From an uncultured Eubacteriales bacterium (GTDB lineage: Bacteria > Bacillota > Clostridia > Oscillospirales > CAG-382), in assembly GCA_900550505.1 (NCBI GenBank), contig URSI01000037.1:1-8942 (forward strand): 8,942 nucleotides of DNA. The letters are read 5' to 3'. The position numbers were made by a program, and so were the translations under genes. Under the pieces are notes generated by a model. The model ran no database searches. It saw only the letters and a program-made list of their open reading frames with translations, and was not told the DNA's origin. The stretch's first letter is position 1; each line of letters opens with the position of its first letter. Below are positions 1 through 6,618 of this stretch, one piece after another.

Positions 1-533
1 TCAAACTGAGGCTTTATGAGCGTGACCAGGCATCCTCCGCAAGGCAATACGGAAGCTGCCGCGGGATAAAGCAGCGATTGTGAAATAAACGACACATCCA
101 TCACCGCCATGTCCGCAATACGTCCCAAAAGCACGGGCGTGACGTTTCTCCCGTCGGTCTTCTCAAGCACCTTCACACGCGGGTCGTCACGCAGCTTGGG
201 GGCGAGCTGTGCCGTCCCGACGTCCACCGCCCACACATATTCGGCACCGTGTGCGAGCAGGCAATCGGTAAATCCACCCGTAGAGGCTCCAAAATCCACG
301 ACATATTTTCCCGCCGGATCGATCTTGAAACGCTCAAGCGCCGTCTCAAGTTTCTCCCCTGCCCGGGAAACATATCTGTCCGCCAGGACATCTATCACGC
401 CGCCCCGGTATTCCGTGCCGGGCTTTGTGACCGTTATGCCGCCGACCTTCACCCTGCCCTCTATGATCAGTCTCCGGGCATTTGAACGCGAACGGCAAAC
501 GCCCAGACCAAGCACCGCTTCGTCCAGTCTCAC
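1..533 (-). CDS. tlyA: TlyA-family rRNA 2'-O-methyltransferase (partial, 3' end outside window)
   Basis: TlyA proteins add a 2'-O-methyl group to cytidines in 23S rRNA (and 16S rRNA in some lineages) using S-adenosylmethionine. The 177 visible residues contain an N-terminal S4 RNA-binding domain (about 1-60, with SRSNARRLIIEGRVKVGG) followed by an FtsJ-like Rossmann methyltransferase domain. The SAM-binding loop DFGASTGGFTD lies at 80-90. Three of the four K-D-K-E catalytic residues are visible at K61 (SRAGEKL), D146 (VMDVSF) and K174 (LIKPQF). Their 85- and 28-residue spacing equals that of Mycobacterium tuberculosis TlyA as I recall it. The fourth, Glu, would lie beyond the left edge, where roughly 90 residues are missing. 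The start is a GTG whose last two bases lie in the dxs TGA (4-nt overlap), so translation is probably coupled to dxs. Older names such as hemolysin A or FtsJ-like protein refer to the same family. Identity is very secure. Confidence 0.95.
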   Translation of the reverse strand, partial: MRLDEAVLGLGVCRSRSNARRLIIEGRVKVGGITVTKPGTEYRGGVIDVLADRYVSRAGEKLETALERFKIDPAGKYVVDFGASTGGFTDCLLAHGAEYVWAVDVGTAQLAPKLRDDPRVKVLEKTDGRNVTPVLLGRIADMAVMDVSFISQSLLYPAAASVLPCGGCLVTLIKPQF

Positions 534-2386
534 GTCACGGCGCCTCCGAGCTTTTCGGCAAGCGCGCCTATTATCTCATCCTCTATCTGTTCGGGCAGGA
601 AACCAAGCTCTCTGTAAAGCGACTCCAGGTCGCCGTGAGGTACGAAACGATCTTCAATGGCTCTCACGCGTATACCGTCGAATCTCGCGGCAATGCGTTC
701 CCCCACTCCGCCCGCACGGATACCTTCCTCGAGGACATAAACGAGGGACGTTCCCTCAAAAAGCGTGGCAAGCCGGTCATAATCCGGGGGCATGACCCTG
801 AGCAGCTTGATCACCCTCACACCTATCCCGCGTTCATTCAGCCTGCGTGCAGCCGCCACGGCGTTCGCAGTTATCCGCCCGTATGTAACCATGGCCACAT
901 CAAAACCGCCTACGTCCCATACGCTGAGCGTACCGGTGCGAATGAATGAATTTTCATATTCCTTACATTTCCCGCCCGGATATCTTACCGCGCTGAGCCC
1001 CGTTTCCCGAAATGCCATGGCAAAGGCAATATCCATGTCCTCAAGCGTCTCCGGCGAATACACGCGAGCTCCCGGTACGGTCGCAAGAAACGCAACATCA
1101 AATACCCCGTGATGCGTGGGCCCGTCACCCGGCACCAGTCCTGCATGGTCGACCGCAAGCAATACCGGCAGACGCTGCAATGCCACATCGTGTATAAGCT
1201 GATCGTACGAACGCTGCAAAAAAGTAGAATAAACCGCAAACACCGGTCGCATCCCGGCAGCTGCGAGACCTGCTGCAAATGTCACGGCGTGCTCTTCCGC
1301 GATGCCCACATCGAAAAACCTGTCCGGATACCGTCCGGCAAAATCGTCAAGTCCGGTGCCGGAACACATGGCGGCCGTGATGGCTATGACCTTTTCGTCA
1401 CGCGCTGCCGCATCTTCGATGATCGCGCCGAACCTTTCGCAATATTTGTCGCCGTTTTTCTGTACCGTCACGACCTTATCCACGTCAAACGGTCCGACCG
1501 AATGATACAGGTCGGGCTGACTCTCGGCGAACGAGTATCCGCTGCCCTTTTTGGTACGCACATGTACCAGACATGGACCGGAACGCGTTTTCGCTTCCTT
1601 CAGCACCGATTCAAGCCTCTGTATGTCCGTTCCGTCCACCGGTCCGAGATATTCAAGCCCCAGGCTCTCAAAGATATTTTCGCTGGTGACAAGACGTTTC
1701 AGCATTTCCTTTACATACCGTCCTGCACGCACCAGCGAAGCGCCCACAAGCGGCACCGAACCGAAAAACCGTTTGACCGCGTGCTTGAAATTAAAGTATC
1801 TCGAGCTGACGCGCACCCGCGCAAAATAGCGTGAAAGCGCGCCGACATTAGGTGATATTGACATCTCGTTGTCATTGAGTATCACTATTAGACGCAGTTC
1901 TTTCGAATTGCAGTTGTTCATTGCCTCATACAGCATACCGCCGGTGAATGCGCCGTCACCGGCTACCACCACCGTATAAGCGTCGCTTCCCCGCAGCCGC
2001 CCCGCCTCCGCATACCCGAGAGCCGCGGAAAGAGAGGTGCTGCTGTGTCCGGTACCGAAAGCGTCGTATTCGCTTTCGCACATTTTTTCAAAACCGCTTA
2101 TCCCGCCGTATTTTCTCAGGGTAGAAAGCGCGGCGCGCCTGCCGGTCAGTATTTTATGCGTATACGCCTGATGCCCGACATCAAATATGACTTTATCACG
2201 CGGAAGGTCAAAGACGCGATGTATTGCAAGCGTAAGCTCGACCACACCCAGATTCGAAGCGAGATGACCGCCGTTTGACGAAACCGCTTTCAGTATTTCG
2301 GAACGGATCTCACGTGCCGCTTCACGAAGCTCATCGGCACTCAAAGCTTTGATACGGGACGGACCGATGTTATCAAGTAAATCCAT
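530..2386 (-). CDS. dxs: 1-deoxy-D-xylulose-5-phosphate synthase
   Basis: This thiamine-diphosphate enzyme condenses pyruvate with glyceraldehyde 3-phosphate to 1-deoxy-D-xylulose 5-phosphate, the entry step of the MEP isoprenoid pathway, in the cytosol. From ATG 2386 the protein has 618 residues, a normal family length. The N-terminal TPP domain has the signature GDGAFTGG (143-150) through NDN (171-173), the substrate-side histidine in GGHLASNLG (about 41) and GHQAYTHKILTGR (71-83). The pyrimidine domain carries the catalytic Glu in DVGIAEEHAVTF (E364) and YSTFLQRSYDQ (386-395). The C-terminal transketolase domain starts near 490. An in-frame ATG at 2419 would add 11 residues (MPLRQLLFVTK), but family members begin at the MDLLDNI equivalent, so 2386 is preferred. 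Neither start has a clear Shine-Dalgarno sequence. The gene sits downstream of ispA with its own likely promoter and overlaps tlyA by 4 nt. Confidence 0.97.
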   Translation of the reverse strand: MDLLDNIGPSRIKALSADELREAAREIRSEILKAVSSNGGHLASNLGVVELTLAIHRVFDLPRDKVIFDVGHQAYTHKILTGRRAALSTLRKYGGISGFEKMCESEYDAFGTGHSSTSLSAALGYAEAGRLRGSDAYTVVVAGDGAFTGGMLYEAMNNCNSKELRLIVILNDNEMSISPNVGALSRYFARVRVSSRYFNFKHAVKRFFGSVPLVGASLVRAGRYVKEMLKRLVTSENIFESLGLEYLGPVDGTDIQRLESVLKEAKTRSGPCLVHVRTKKGSGYSFAESQPDLYHSVGPFDVDKVVTVQKNGDKYCERFGAIIEDAAARDEKVIAITAAMCSGTGLDDFAGRYPDRFFDVGIAEEHAVTFAAGLAAAGMRPVFAVYSTFLQRSYDQLIHDVALQRLPVLLAVDHAGLVPGDGPTHHGVFDVAFLATVPGARVYSPETLEDMDIAFAMAFRETGLSAVRYPGGKCKEYENSFIRTGTLSVWDVGGFDVAMVTYGRITANAVAAARRLNERGIGVRVIKLLRVMPPDYDRLATLFEGTSLVYVLEEGIRAGGVGERIAARFDGIRVRAIEDRFVPHGDLESLYRELGFLPEQIEDEIIGALAEKLGGAVT

Positions 2387-2440
2387 TTTTGTGACAAACA
2401 GGAGCTGCCGCAGCGGCATCGCACTGCAAGCGTGCCGGCG

Positions 2441-2458
2441 TCAACTCCGTCAACTCCG
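2441..2458. repeat. 9-bp exact tandem duplication in the dxs leader
   Basis: The unit tcaactccg occurs twice in immediate succession (2441-2449 and 2450-2458). On the minus strand each copy contains GGAGTTG, which can pair with CAGCTCC (minus strand of 2401-2407) just before the dxs start, seven pairs including one G-T wobble. This gives two alternative pairing partners for the same segment. Any regulatory role is inference. Confidence 0.6.
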
Positions 2459-2497
2459 TTTTTATTCCACCAGCGTCCGTCGTCCGGACACACCGTT

Positions 2498-2526
2498 ATG
2501 ATACCACACGATACGCCATTTTACAA
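2498..2526 (-). promoter_or_regulatory. Predicted sigma-A promoter for dxs-tlyA
   Basis: Read on the minus strand, the -35 hexamer is TTGTAA (2526-2521, 4 of 6 consensus) and the -10 hexamer is TATCAT (2503-2498, 5 of 6), separated by exactly 17 bp. The -10 is preceded by TGG, giving an extended -10 (TGn). Transcription would start near 2491, leaving a leader of about 105 nt before the dxs ATG at 2386. This suggests dxs-tlyA can be transcribed separately from nusB-xseA-xseB-ispA. It is predicted from sequence only. Confidence 0.7.
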
Positions 2527-2589
2527 GTGGTTTATGCAATTTCAGCGATTTTATGCAGGATTTTTACACGAACGAGCTCATTGCTCCCG

Positions 2590-3432
2590 TCAATGATCAC
2601 GCCCGAGCAGTTCCCCGCACAACGCGACAAGCGCGTCACCCCGTTCACCGAGCGCCGACGCGGCTCCGCACGCCTCGTCTGTGAACTTTGCAGCGTCCGT
2701 TTTTGCGCGCTCTCTGCCGGTCAGGCTCAGATATGTGGACTTATCCTCATCCGAACCGCCTTCGGGTTCAAGCAGGTCATCGGTGATCTGAAATGCAAGT
2801 CCGAGCGCGGTCCCGTATTTTTCTGCCAGATCCATCAGGCGCTCGTCACCGCCGGCACAGATCACACCCAGCTTACATGACAGCGCTATGAGAGCACATG
2901 TCTTCATTTTATACATTTTGACCACGGTATCATAGGAAAGCTGCGAACTGCCGCCCTCCATGTCTATCTGCTGACCGCCTGTCATGCCGTCGATACCGGA
3001 AGCGGCACAGATGACCTCTGCCGCTTTACAGCGCTTTGCGGCATCCAAGCGTTTGGAAGCGGCAACGACGCTTATTGCTTTGAATATCAGCGCATCTCCG
3101 GCAAGCAACGCCGTAGCCTCACCGAATGCCGCATGGCATGACGGTCTGCCGCGGCGCATATCGTCGTCATCCATGCATGGCAGGTCATCGTGTATCAACG
3201 AAAACGTATGTATCAGCTCCACTGCCGCAGCCGCGTCAAGGGCGTCATGCCAGTCGCCCCCGCACGCTTCACAAAACGCACAAACGAGTGCGGGACGTAT
3301 CCTTTTGCCCGCGGAAAACGTACTGTACCGCATAGCGTCCGCCAATCTGCGGCATTCCGGCTCGCAATCCTTCAATGCGCTTTCGAGCGTCCTGTCTATG
3401 GAATCACGGTATTTTTCAAGCAATTCATTCAT
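2590..3432 (-). CDS. ispA: Short-chain polyprenyl (farnesyl/geranyl) diphosphate synthase, SARM-region deletion
   Basis: Members of this trans-prenyltransferase family add isopentenyl diphosphate units to DMAPP/GPP to make farnesyl (or geranylgeranyl) diphosphate for undecaprenyl and quinone-type lipids. The 280-residue protein (from ATG 3432) shows GKRIRP (42-47), the first Asp-rich motif DDLPCMDDDDMRRG (82-95; DDx4D type), GGQQIDME (152-159), MKTCALI (176-182) and the second Asp-rich motif FQITDDLLE (214-222). After DDLLE the usual stretch of about a dozen residues with a conserved GK..G.D is missing, so KSTY follows after only eight residues. The third Asp of the motif is Glu. The frame is otherwise intact. 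Start choice: an upstream in-frame ATG at 3477 lies inside xseB and adds 15 unrelated residues, while MNELLEKYRDSID is family-like. The gene overlaps xseB by 8 nt. Product chain length cannot be fixed from sequence. Confidence 0.92.
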   Translation of the reverse strand: MNELLEKYRDSIDRTLESALKDCEPECRRLADAMRYSTFSAGKRIRPALVCAFCEACGGDWHDALDAAAAVELIHTFSLIHDDLPCMDDDDMRRGRPSCHAAFGEATALLAGDALIFKAISVVAASKRLDAAKRCKAAEVICAASGIDGMTGGQQIDMEGGSSQLSYDTVVKMYKMKTCALIALSCKLGVICAGGDERLMDLAEKYGTALGLAFQITDDLLEPEGGSDEDKSTYLSLTGRERAKTDAAKFTDEACGAASALGERGDALVALCGELLGRDH

Positions 3433-3703
3433 CGCCGTCACCGAACGGCTCTTCGGTAAACGAGCCGTCCCTCTCAACTATCCTCGACACCCGGTTCGAT
3501 GCGTCGTCCAATATCCTGTTGCAGCGCTCCACAAGCGCCGCACCCTCCTCATACAAGCCGAGCATCGCGTCAAGGGGCGCCGTCTGCTCCTCAAGCTCAC
3601 GCAGCACTTCCTGAAGGCGTTTCATTGCGTCTTCAAATCCCATGCCTGCCACCTTTGCCTTTATTTCGGCAACAGCGTCCATATTCTTCTCATTTTCCAC
3701 CAT
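3425..3703 (-). CDS. xseB: Exodeoxyribonuclease VII small subunit
   Basis: XseB is the small helical subunit that joins several copies to one XseA to form exonuclease VII, which degrades single-stranded DNA to oligonucleotides in the cytoplasm. The 92-residue product has the family pattern FEDAMKRLQEVLRELEEQTAPLDAMLGLYEEG...CNRILDDASNRVSRI across about residues 23-74, predicted as two antiparallel helices, with an acidic C-terminal tail (EEPFGDGDE). The length is typical, slightly long because of about 20 extra N-terminal residues. ATG 3703 has a good ribosome site: GAGGTG ends 4 nt upstream, inside the end of xseA. The coding region overlaps xseA by 14 nt and ispA by 8 nt, consistent with coupled translation keeping the two nuclease subunits together. 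An internal ATG eight codons in is possible but has a poorer ribosome site. Confidence 0.95.
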   Translation of the reverse strand: MVENEKNMDAVAEIKAKVAGMGFEDAMKRLQEVLRELEEQTAPLDAMLGLYEEGAALVERCNRILDDASNRVSRIVERDGSFTEEPFGDGDE

Positions 3704-4901
3704 ACGTCACCTCGTCCGCCGTAACACTTATTTCCCCGTCTCCGAGCTTTACCGCAAGCCTGTCGCCCACCTCCACCGCACCGGCACTGACTACCGGTCT
3801 GCCGTTTTTGGTTATCATGGCATATCCGCGGGCAAGCGGCGCCAACGGATCGAGCAGCTGGAGCCGGGCGGACGCCGAAGACAGCGAAAACCGCTCGGTC
3901 TGCAGCCTTGACATTATGGCACGCTCTGTACGGTCCGACAGCTGCATAAGTCGCACACGATGATCGTCGAGCAGTGTCATCGGAGAAGTCATCGCCCTCC
4001 GCGATGATAATTCCTTAACTCTTTCACGCTTTTTCTCGATATCCGCCCGCACGGTCCGCTCGAGCGCGCGTCCCACATTAGCCAGCTGGGCACGGAACAC
4101 CTCCATGTCCGGAAAACACAGTTCGGCAGCCGCAGAGGGGGTCGATGCGCGCACATCGGCGGCAAGGTCACATATGGTAAAATCAGTCTCGTGACCCACA
4201 GCTGATACGACCGGTATAGCCGAAGAAGCCACTGCCCTTGCCAGTGATTCGTCATTAAACGCCCAGAGATCCTCCACCGACCCGCCGCCGCGTCCGATGA
4301 TTATGACGTCCGCGCCGTGCGTCTCGTTAAAATATCTGAGCCCGCGTATCAGCTCTGCGGGAGCACCCGCGCCCTGCACAAGCGACGGAAAAAGCACGAT
4401 TTCAGCAGGCGGGAATCTGCGCGAACCGATCCTTATCATGTCGCGCACCGCCGCACCGGTAGGCGAGGTTATCAGCCCGACCCTGAAAGGACAGCGCGGG
4501 ATCCTCCGCTTTCGCGACTGGTCAAAAAGTCCCTCTGCCGCCAGCTTTCTTTTCAGCTGCTCGTATGCTATAAAGAGTTCGCCTACGCCAGCCGATTCCA
4601 TCAGCTCGGTATAAAGCTGATACTGACCGGAAGCCGGATACACGGAGATTCTGCCGGTGCACACCACACTGAGCCCGTTTTCCGGTCTGAAAATCATTTT
4701 TGAGGCTTCTCGCCGGAACATAACGGCGGAAAGCTGTGATTCCTGATCTTTCAGAGTAAAATATATGTGACCGTTACCGTGCAGCTTAAGGTTGGATATC
4801 TCGCCGCTCACACGCACGGAACGCAGGAGCTCCGATGCATCGATATACTTTTTCATATACCCGTTGAGCTGCGATACGGTCATCGCCGCGCGTTCACTCA
4901 T
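3690..4901 (-). CDS. xseA: Exodeoxyribonuclease VII large (catalytic) subunit
   Basis: XseA is the catalytic subunit of exonuclease VII, a bidirectional single-strand-specific DNase used in mismatch repair and damage processing. The 403-residue protein is normal in size. It has an N-terminal OB-fold domain (about 7-103, TVSQLNGYMKKYI ... VRVSGEISNLK ... HIYFTLKD). The catalytic domain follows, with VGLITSPTGAAVRD (141-154), the glycine-rich IIIGRGGGSVEDLWAFND (200-217) and VSAVGHETDFTICDLAADVRASTPSAAAE (232-260). A predicted coiled-coil arm spans about 265-345. A C-terminal segment LDPLAPLARGYAMITKNGRPV ends in a small beta domain. The start ATG 4901 shares one base with the nusB TAA (TAATG), a classic coupling arrangement. 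An alternative ATG seven codons in has no ribosome site. All recognisable catalytic motifs are intact. Confidence 0.97.
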   Translation of the reverse strand: MSERAAMTVSQLNGYMKKYIDASELLRSVRVSGEISNLKLHGNGHIYFTLKDQESQLSAVMFRREASKMIFRPENGLSVVCTGRISVYPASGQYQLYTELMESAGVGELFIAYEQLKRKLAAEGLFDQSRKRRIPRCPFRVGLITSPTGAAVRDMIRIGSRRFPPAEIVLFPSLVQGAGAPAELIRGLRYFNETHGADVIIIGRGGGSVEDLWAFNDESLARAVASSAIPVVSAVGHETDFTICDLAADVRASTPSAAAELCFPDMEVFRAQLANVGRALERTVRADIEKKRERVKELSSRRAMTSPMTLLDDHRVRLMQLSDRTERAIMSRLQTERFSLSSASARLQLLDPLAPLARGYAMITKNGRPVVSAGAVEVGDRLAVKLGDGEISVTADEVTYGGK

Positions 4902-5347
4902 TACGTTTTTTCCCGACCGGCATCGTCGTTACACGCCGCCAGCCGCCCCTGCCCGTGAAGCACCGATATCACCCCGCCGAGCACACCGTTGACAAACGCG
5001 CGCGCCTTATCGTCGTCATACATTTTCATTATCTCCAGCGCTTCGTTGACCGCTATCTCCTCCGGCGTGCCGAGGTAAAGCAGCTCGGCAATACATATTC
5101 TCATCACCGATTTCGCAAGCACCGTTATGCGGGTAAAACTCCAGTTGGCGGCGCAGGCAGCTATTACGTCGTCAATCTCCTTGATATGTTCCGCGGCTGC
5201 GAAAAACAGCGAACGGGTAAAATCATCCGCTTCCACACCCCGGTTTTCCTCAGCGAGCCTTATCCTGTCCCGCACGTCGCTCTCGCGGTTGAACTCGTAA
5301 TCAAAGATCAGCTCCATCGCCAAAATTCGCGCCTGTCTGCGTGTCAT
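4901..5347 (-). CDS. nusB: Transcription antitermination factor NusB
   Basis: NusB binds boxA RNA together with ribosomal protein S10 (NusE) and supports antitermination and processing of rRNA transcripts. The protein from ATG 5347 has 148 residues and is all helical by pattern. It shows TRRQARILAMELIFDYEF at the N-terminus, WSFTRITVLAKSVMRICIAELLYLGTPEEIAVNEALEIMKMYDDDKARAFVNGVLGGV in the second half, and a polar tail (CNDDAGREKT) beyond the fold. Two start codons compete. ATG 5353 has GAGGA directly abutting it, which is too close, whereas ATG 5347 has GAGGA 6 nt upstream, so 5347 is chosen (removing Met-Gly). It is the first gene of the minus-strand cluster, behind a good promoter. The frequent Bacillus neighbour folD is absent between nusB and xseA. 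Confidence 0.96.
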   Translation of the reverse strand: MTRRQARILAMELIFDYEFNRESDVRDRIRLAEENRGVEADDFTRSLFFAAAEHIKEIDDVIAACAANWSFTRITVLAKSVMRICIAELLYLGTPEEIAVNEALEIMKMYDDDKARAFVNGVLGGVISVLHGQGRLAACNDDAGREKT

Positions 5348-5353
5348 ACCCAT

Positions 5354-5358
5354 TCCTC
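5354..5358 (-). promoter_or_regulatory. Ribosome binding site deciding the nusB start
   Basis: GAGGA on the minus strand lies 6 nt before ATG 5347 and 0 nt before ATG 5353. Only the 5347 start has workable spacing. Confidence 0.7.
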
Positions 5359-5380
5359 ATATCAACATAGAATTCAGATT

Positions 5381-5409
5381 ATTATACAACACGTACCGCA
5401 GCAAATCAA
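5381..5409 (-). promoter_or_regulatory. Predicted sigma-A promoter for the nusB operon
   Basis: On the minus strand the -35 is TTGATT (5409-5404, 4 of 6) and the -10 is TATAAT (5386-5381, perfect consensus), with a 17-bp spacer. Transcription should begin near 5374, giving a leader of roughly 27 nt before ATG 5347. It would drive nusB-xseA-xseB-ispA and perhaps onward into dxs-tlyA. Confidence 0.8.
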
Positions 5410-5554
5410 GTACAAAAAAGAACTTAATTCCAAAAGAATTTCCGTTCCCGTCCACAAGTATGCATAAGCCGACACAACCTTTCAAAAAGTGCCGCAAAGC
5501 AAAAACCCAAGTCACCGCATCTGCGCCGTCCGTGCTTCAAAATCGTTCAAACGC

Positions 5555-5582
5555 TTGACAACAGCGGCGTTTCGTGTATAAT
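5555..5582 (+). promoter_or_regulatory. Predicted strong sigma-A promoter for coaW
   Basis: TTGACA (5555-5560) and TATAAT (5577-5582) both match the consensus exactly and are separated by 16 bp. The predicted start is near 5589, so the leader to the coaW ATG is about 70 nt. Perfect hexamers suggest high constitutive activity unless the inverted element at 5592-5610 acts as an operator. Confidence 0.85.
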
Positions 5583-5591
5583 ATCCTTATG

Positions 5592-5610
5592 TTGGTATAT
5601 TATACGCCAA
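5592..5610. repeat. Imperfect inverted repeat at the coaW transcription start
   Basis: The arms TTGGTATA and TATACGCCAA are complementary except for a 2-nt bulge (CG) and flank a single central base. The element lies within about 20 bp downstream of the predicted start of transcription, a common operator position. No cognate regulator is identifiable from the window. Confidence 0.35.
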
Positions 5611-5659
5611 ATGCAAATGCGCGTTCAATCACGTGGAGGACGCAACGAAAGGTAAAGAG

Positions 5660-6499
5660 ATGTCAATAGTGATAGGTATAGATGTGGGCGGCAGCACCAC
5701 AAAAATAGTCGGGTTCGCCGGCAGCAGGCTGATACAGCCGCTGTATGTACGTGCGACGGACCCACTGGCTTCGCTCTACGGAGCATTCGGTAAATTTACC
5801 GCGCAAAATGATATAAAGCTTGACGAGATCTCACACGTGATGGTGTGCGGGGTGGGCTCAGCATATTTGAACGCACCCGTGTACGGGATACCGACCACGC
5901 ATGTCTCCGAATTTGACGCTACGGGACGTGGCGGACTTTATCTTTCCGGTCTGGACAACGCCGTGATAGTCAGCATGGGCACCGGCACCGCGATCGTCCA
6001 TGCAGACGGCTCGTCGCGGACATATCTCGGCGGCACAGGCGTCGGCGGCGGTACCGTTATCGGCATAGCCAAGAAGATGATAGGGGTTTCACAGATAGAC
6101 GATATAGTAGCACTCGCATCCGACGGAGATATCAGCCGCGTGGATCTGCGCCTGTGCGATATCACAGGAAAAAACATCATCCCCACCCTGCCGCCTGAGT
6201 CGACGGCGGCAAACTTCGGGAAAGTCAGCGACGTTGCCTCACCGTCAGACATAGCGCTTGGGATATTGAATATGGTATATGAGTCCATTGCGATGTTAGC
6301 CGTGTTCGCAGCGCGCGGACTGGGGATCAACTCCATAGTGCTCACAGGCAACCTTGCGGTACTGCCGCAAAGCAAACGTATTTTCAGCGCTCTGAGCGGC
6401 ATGTTCAACGTCGATTTCATCATACCGCACAATGCGCGGTTTGCAACGGTGATAGGCGCAGCTCTGGAATACGGAGACGCCTGCAAAAGACGTCAATAA
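5660..6499 (+). CDS. coaW: Type II pantothenate kinase
   Basis: This enzyme phosphorylates pantothenate with ATP, the first step of coenzyme A synthesis. It belongs to the ASKHA (acetate/sugar kinase, Hsp70, actin) fold rather than the CoaA or CoaX folds. The 279 residues match the family length. Visible motifs are the phosphate-1 loop GIDVGGSTTKIVGF (6-19), the catalytic-Glu segment HVSEFDATGRGGLYLSG (81-97, E84 as the likely base) and the phosphate-2/adenosine region SMGTGTAIVHADG then LGGTGVGGGTVIGIAKKM. Near the C-terminus are IVLTGNLAVLP and FATVIGAALEYG. ATG 5660 is chosen because IVIGIDVGG follows directly and AAAGG lies 7 nt upstream. A GTG at 5633 in frame would add nine residues (EDATKGKE) and has no ribosome site. 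The gene sits alone behind a consensus promoter, diverging from nusB. Staphylococcal relatives resist CoA feedback inhibition; whether this one does is unknown. Confidence 0.93.
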   Translation: MSIVIGIDVGGSTTKIVGFAGSRLIQPLYVRATDPLASLYGAFGKFTAQNDIKLDEISHVMVCGVGSAYLNAPVYGIPTTHVSEFDATGRGGLYLSGLDNAVIVSMGTGTAIVHADGSSRTYLGGTGVGGGTVIGIAKKMIGVSQIDDIVALASDGDISRVDLRLCDITGKNIIPTLPPESTAANFGKVSDVASPSDIALGILNMVYESIAMLAVFAARGLGINSIVLTGNLAVLPQSKRIFSALSGMFNVDFIIPHNARFATVIGAALEYGDACKRRQ

Positions 6500-6566
6500 G
6501 GCGCGCAATACGGTTTTTCGTATACAAGACAGACAAATTCGCATGCCGCAACGATAAAAAATCATC

Positions 6567-6596
6567 GGGCACAGTATGCAGCTGCATACCGTGTCC
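6567..6596. repeat. 30-bp near-perfect palindrome upstream of the lipoprotein gene
   Basis: The two 15-nt halves (6567-6581 and 6582-6596) meet at the centre GCAG|CTGC and are complementary at 13 of 15 positions. One of the two exceptions is a G-T pair in the RNA. There is no spacer loop and no T-run after it on the plus strand, so it is a poor plus-strand terminator and looks more like an operator. A weak candidate promoter (CAGACA 6530-6535, 17 bp, GATAAA 6553-6558) would place the transcript start right at its left edge. On the minus strand it is followed within a few bases by six Ts, so a minus-strand terminator cannot be excluded. Confidence 0.65.
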
Positions 6597-6618
6597 TCAC
6601 GGAAGAGAGGTAAACATA

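Larger units (their letters stand above)
5348..5659. other. Divergent intergenic control region between nusB and coaW
   Basis: This 312-bp stretch has no supported gene. It holds a leftward promoter for nusB (5381-5409) and a rightward promoter for coaW (5555-5582). An imperfect AT-rich inverted repeat lies at 5420-5446, behind the nusB -35, with an AATTC/GAATT core. A second lies at 5592-5610, just after the predicted coaW transcription start. The middle section, about 5450-5550, shows nothing I recognise; no riboswitch-like fold or tRNA is apparent. Confidence 0.75.

Noticed and set aside
109..1834. Several long plus-strand open frames opposite tlyA and dxs
   Set aside because: Their translations are low-complexity, Ser/Arg/Pro-rich and match no family, while the minus strand encodes full-length TlyA and Dxs with all motifs. 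They are shadows of GC-biased codons.
2984..5467. Plus-strand open frames opposite ispA, xseB, xseA and nusB
   Set aside because: Same reasoning: the minus-strand genes are complete and recognisable, and these frames lack ribosome sites and family-like sequence.
5938..6486. A 182-codon minus-strand frame opposite coaW
   Set aside because: Coding on the plus strand is certain from the ASKHA kinase motifs; the antisense frame has no recognisable features.
6505..6525. ATACG-GTTTTT-CGTAT hairpin after coaW as its terminator
   Set aside because: The stem has five pairs, with the T-run in the loop rather than after the stem, so it is not a credible intrinsic terminator.
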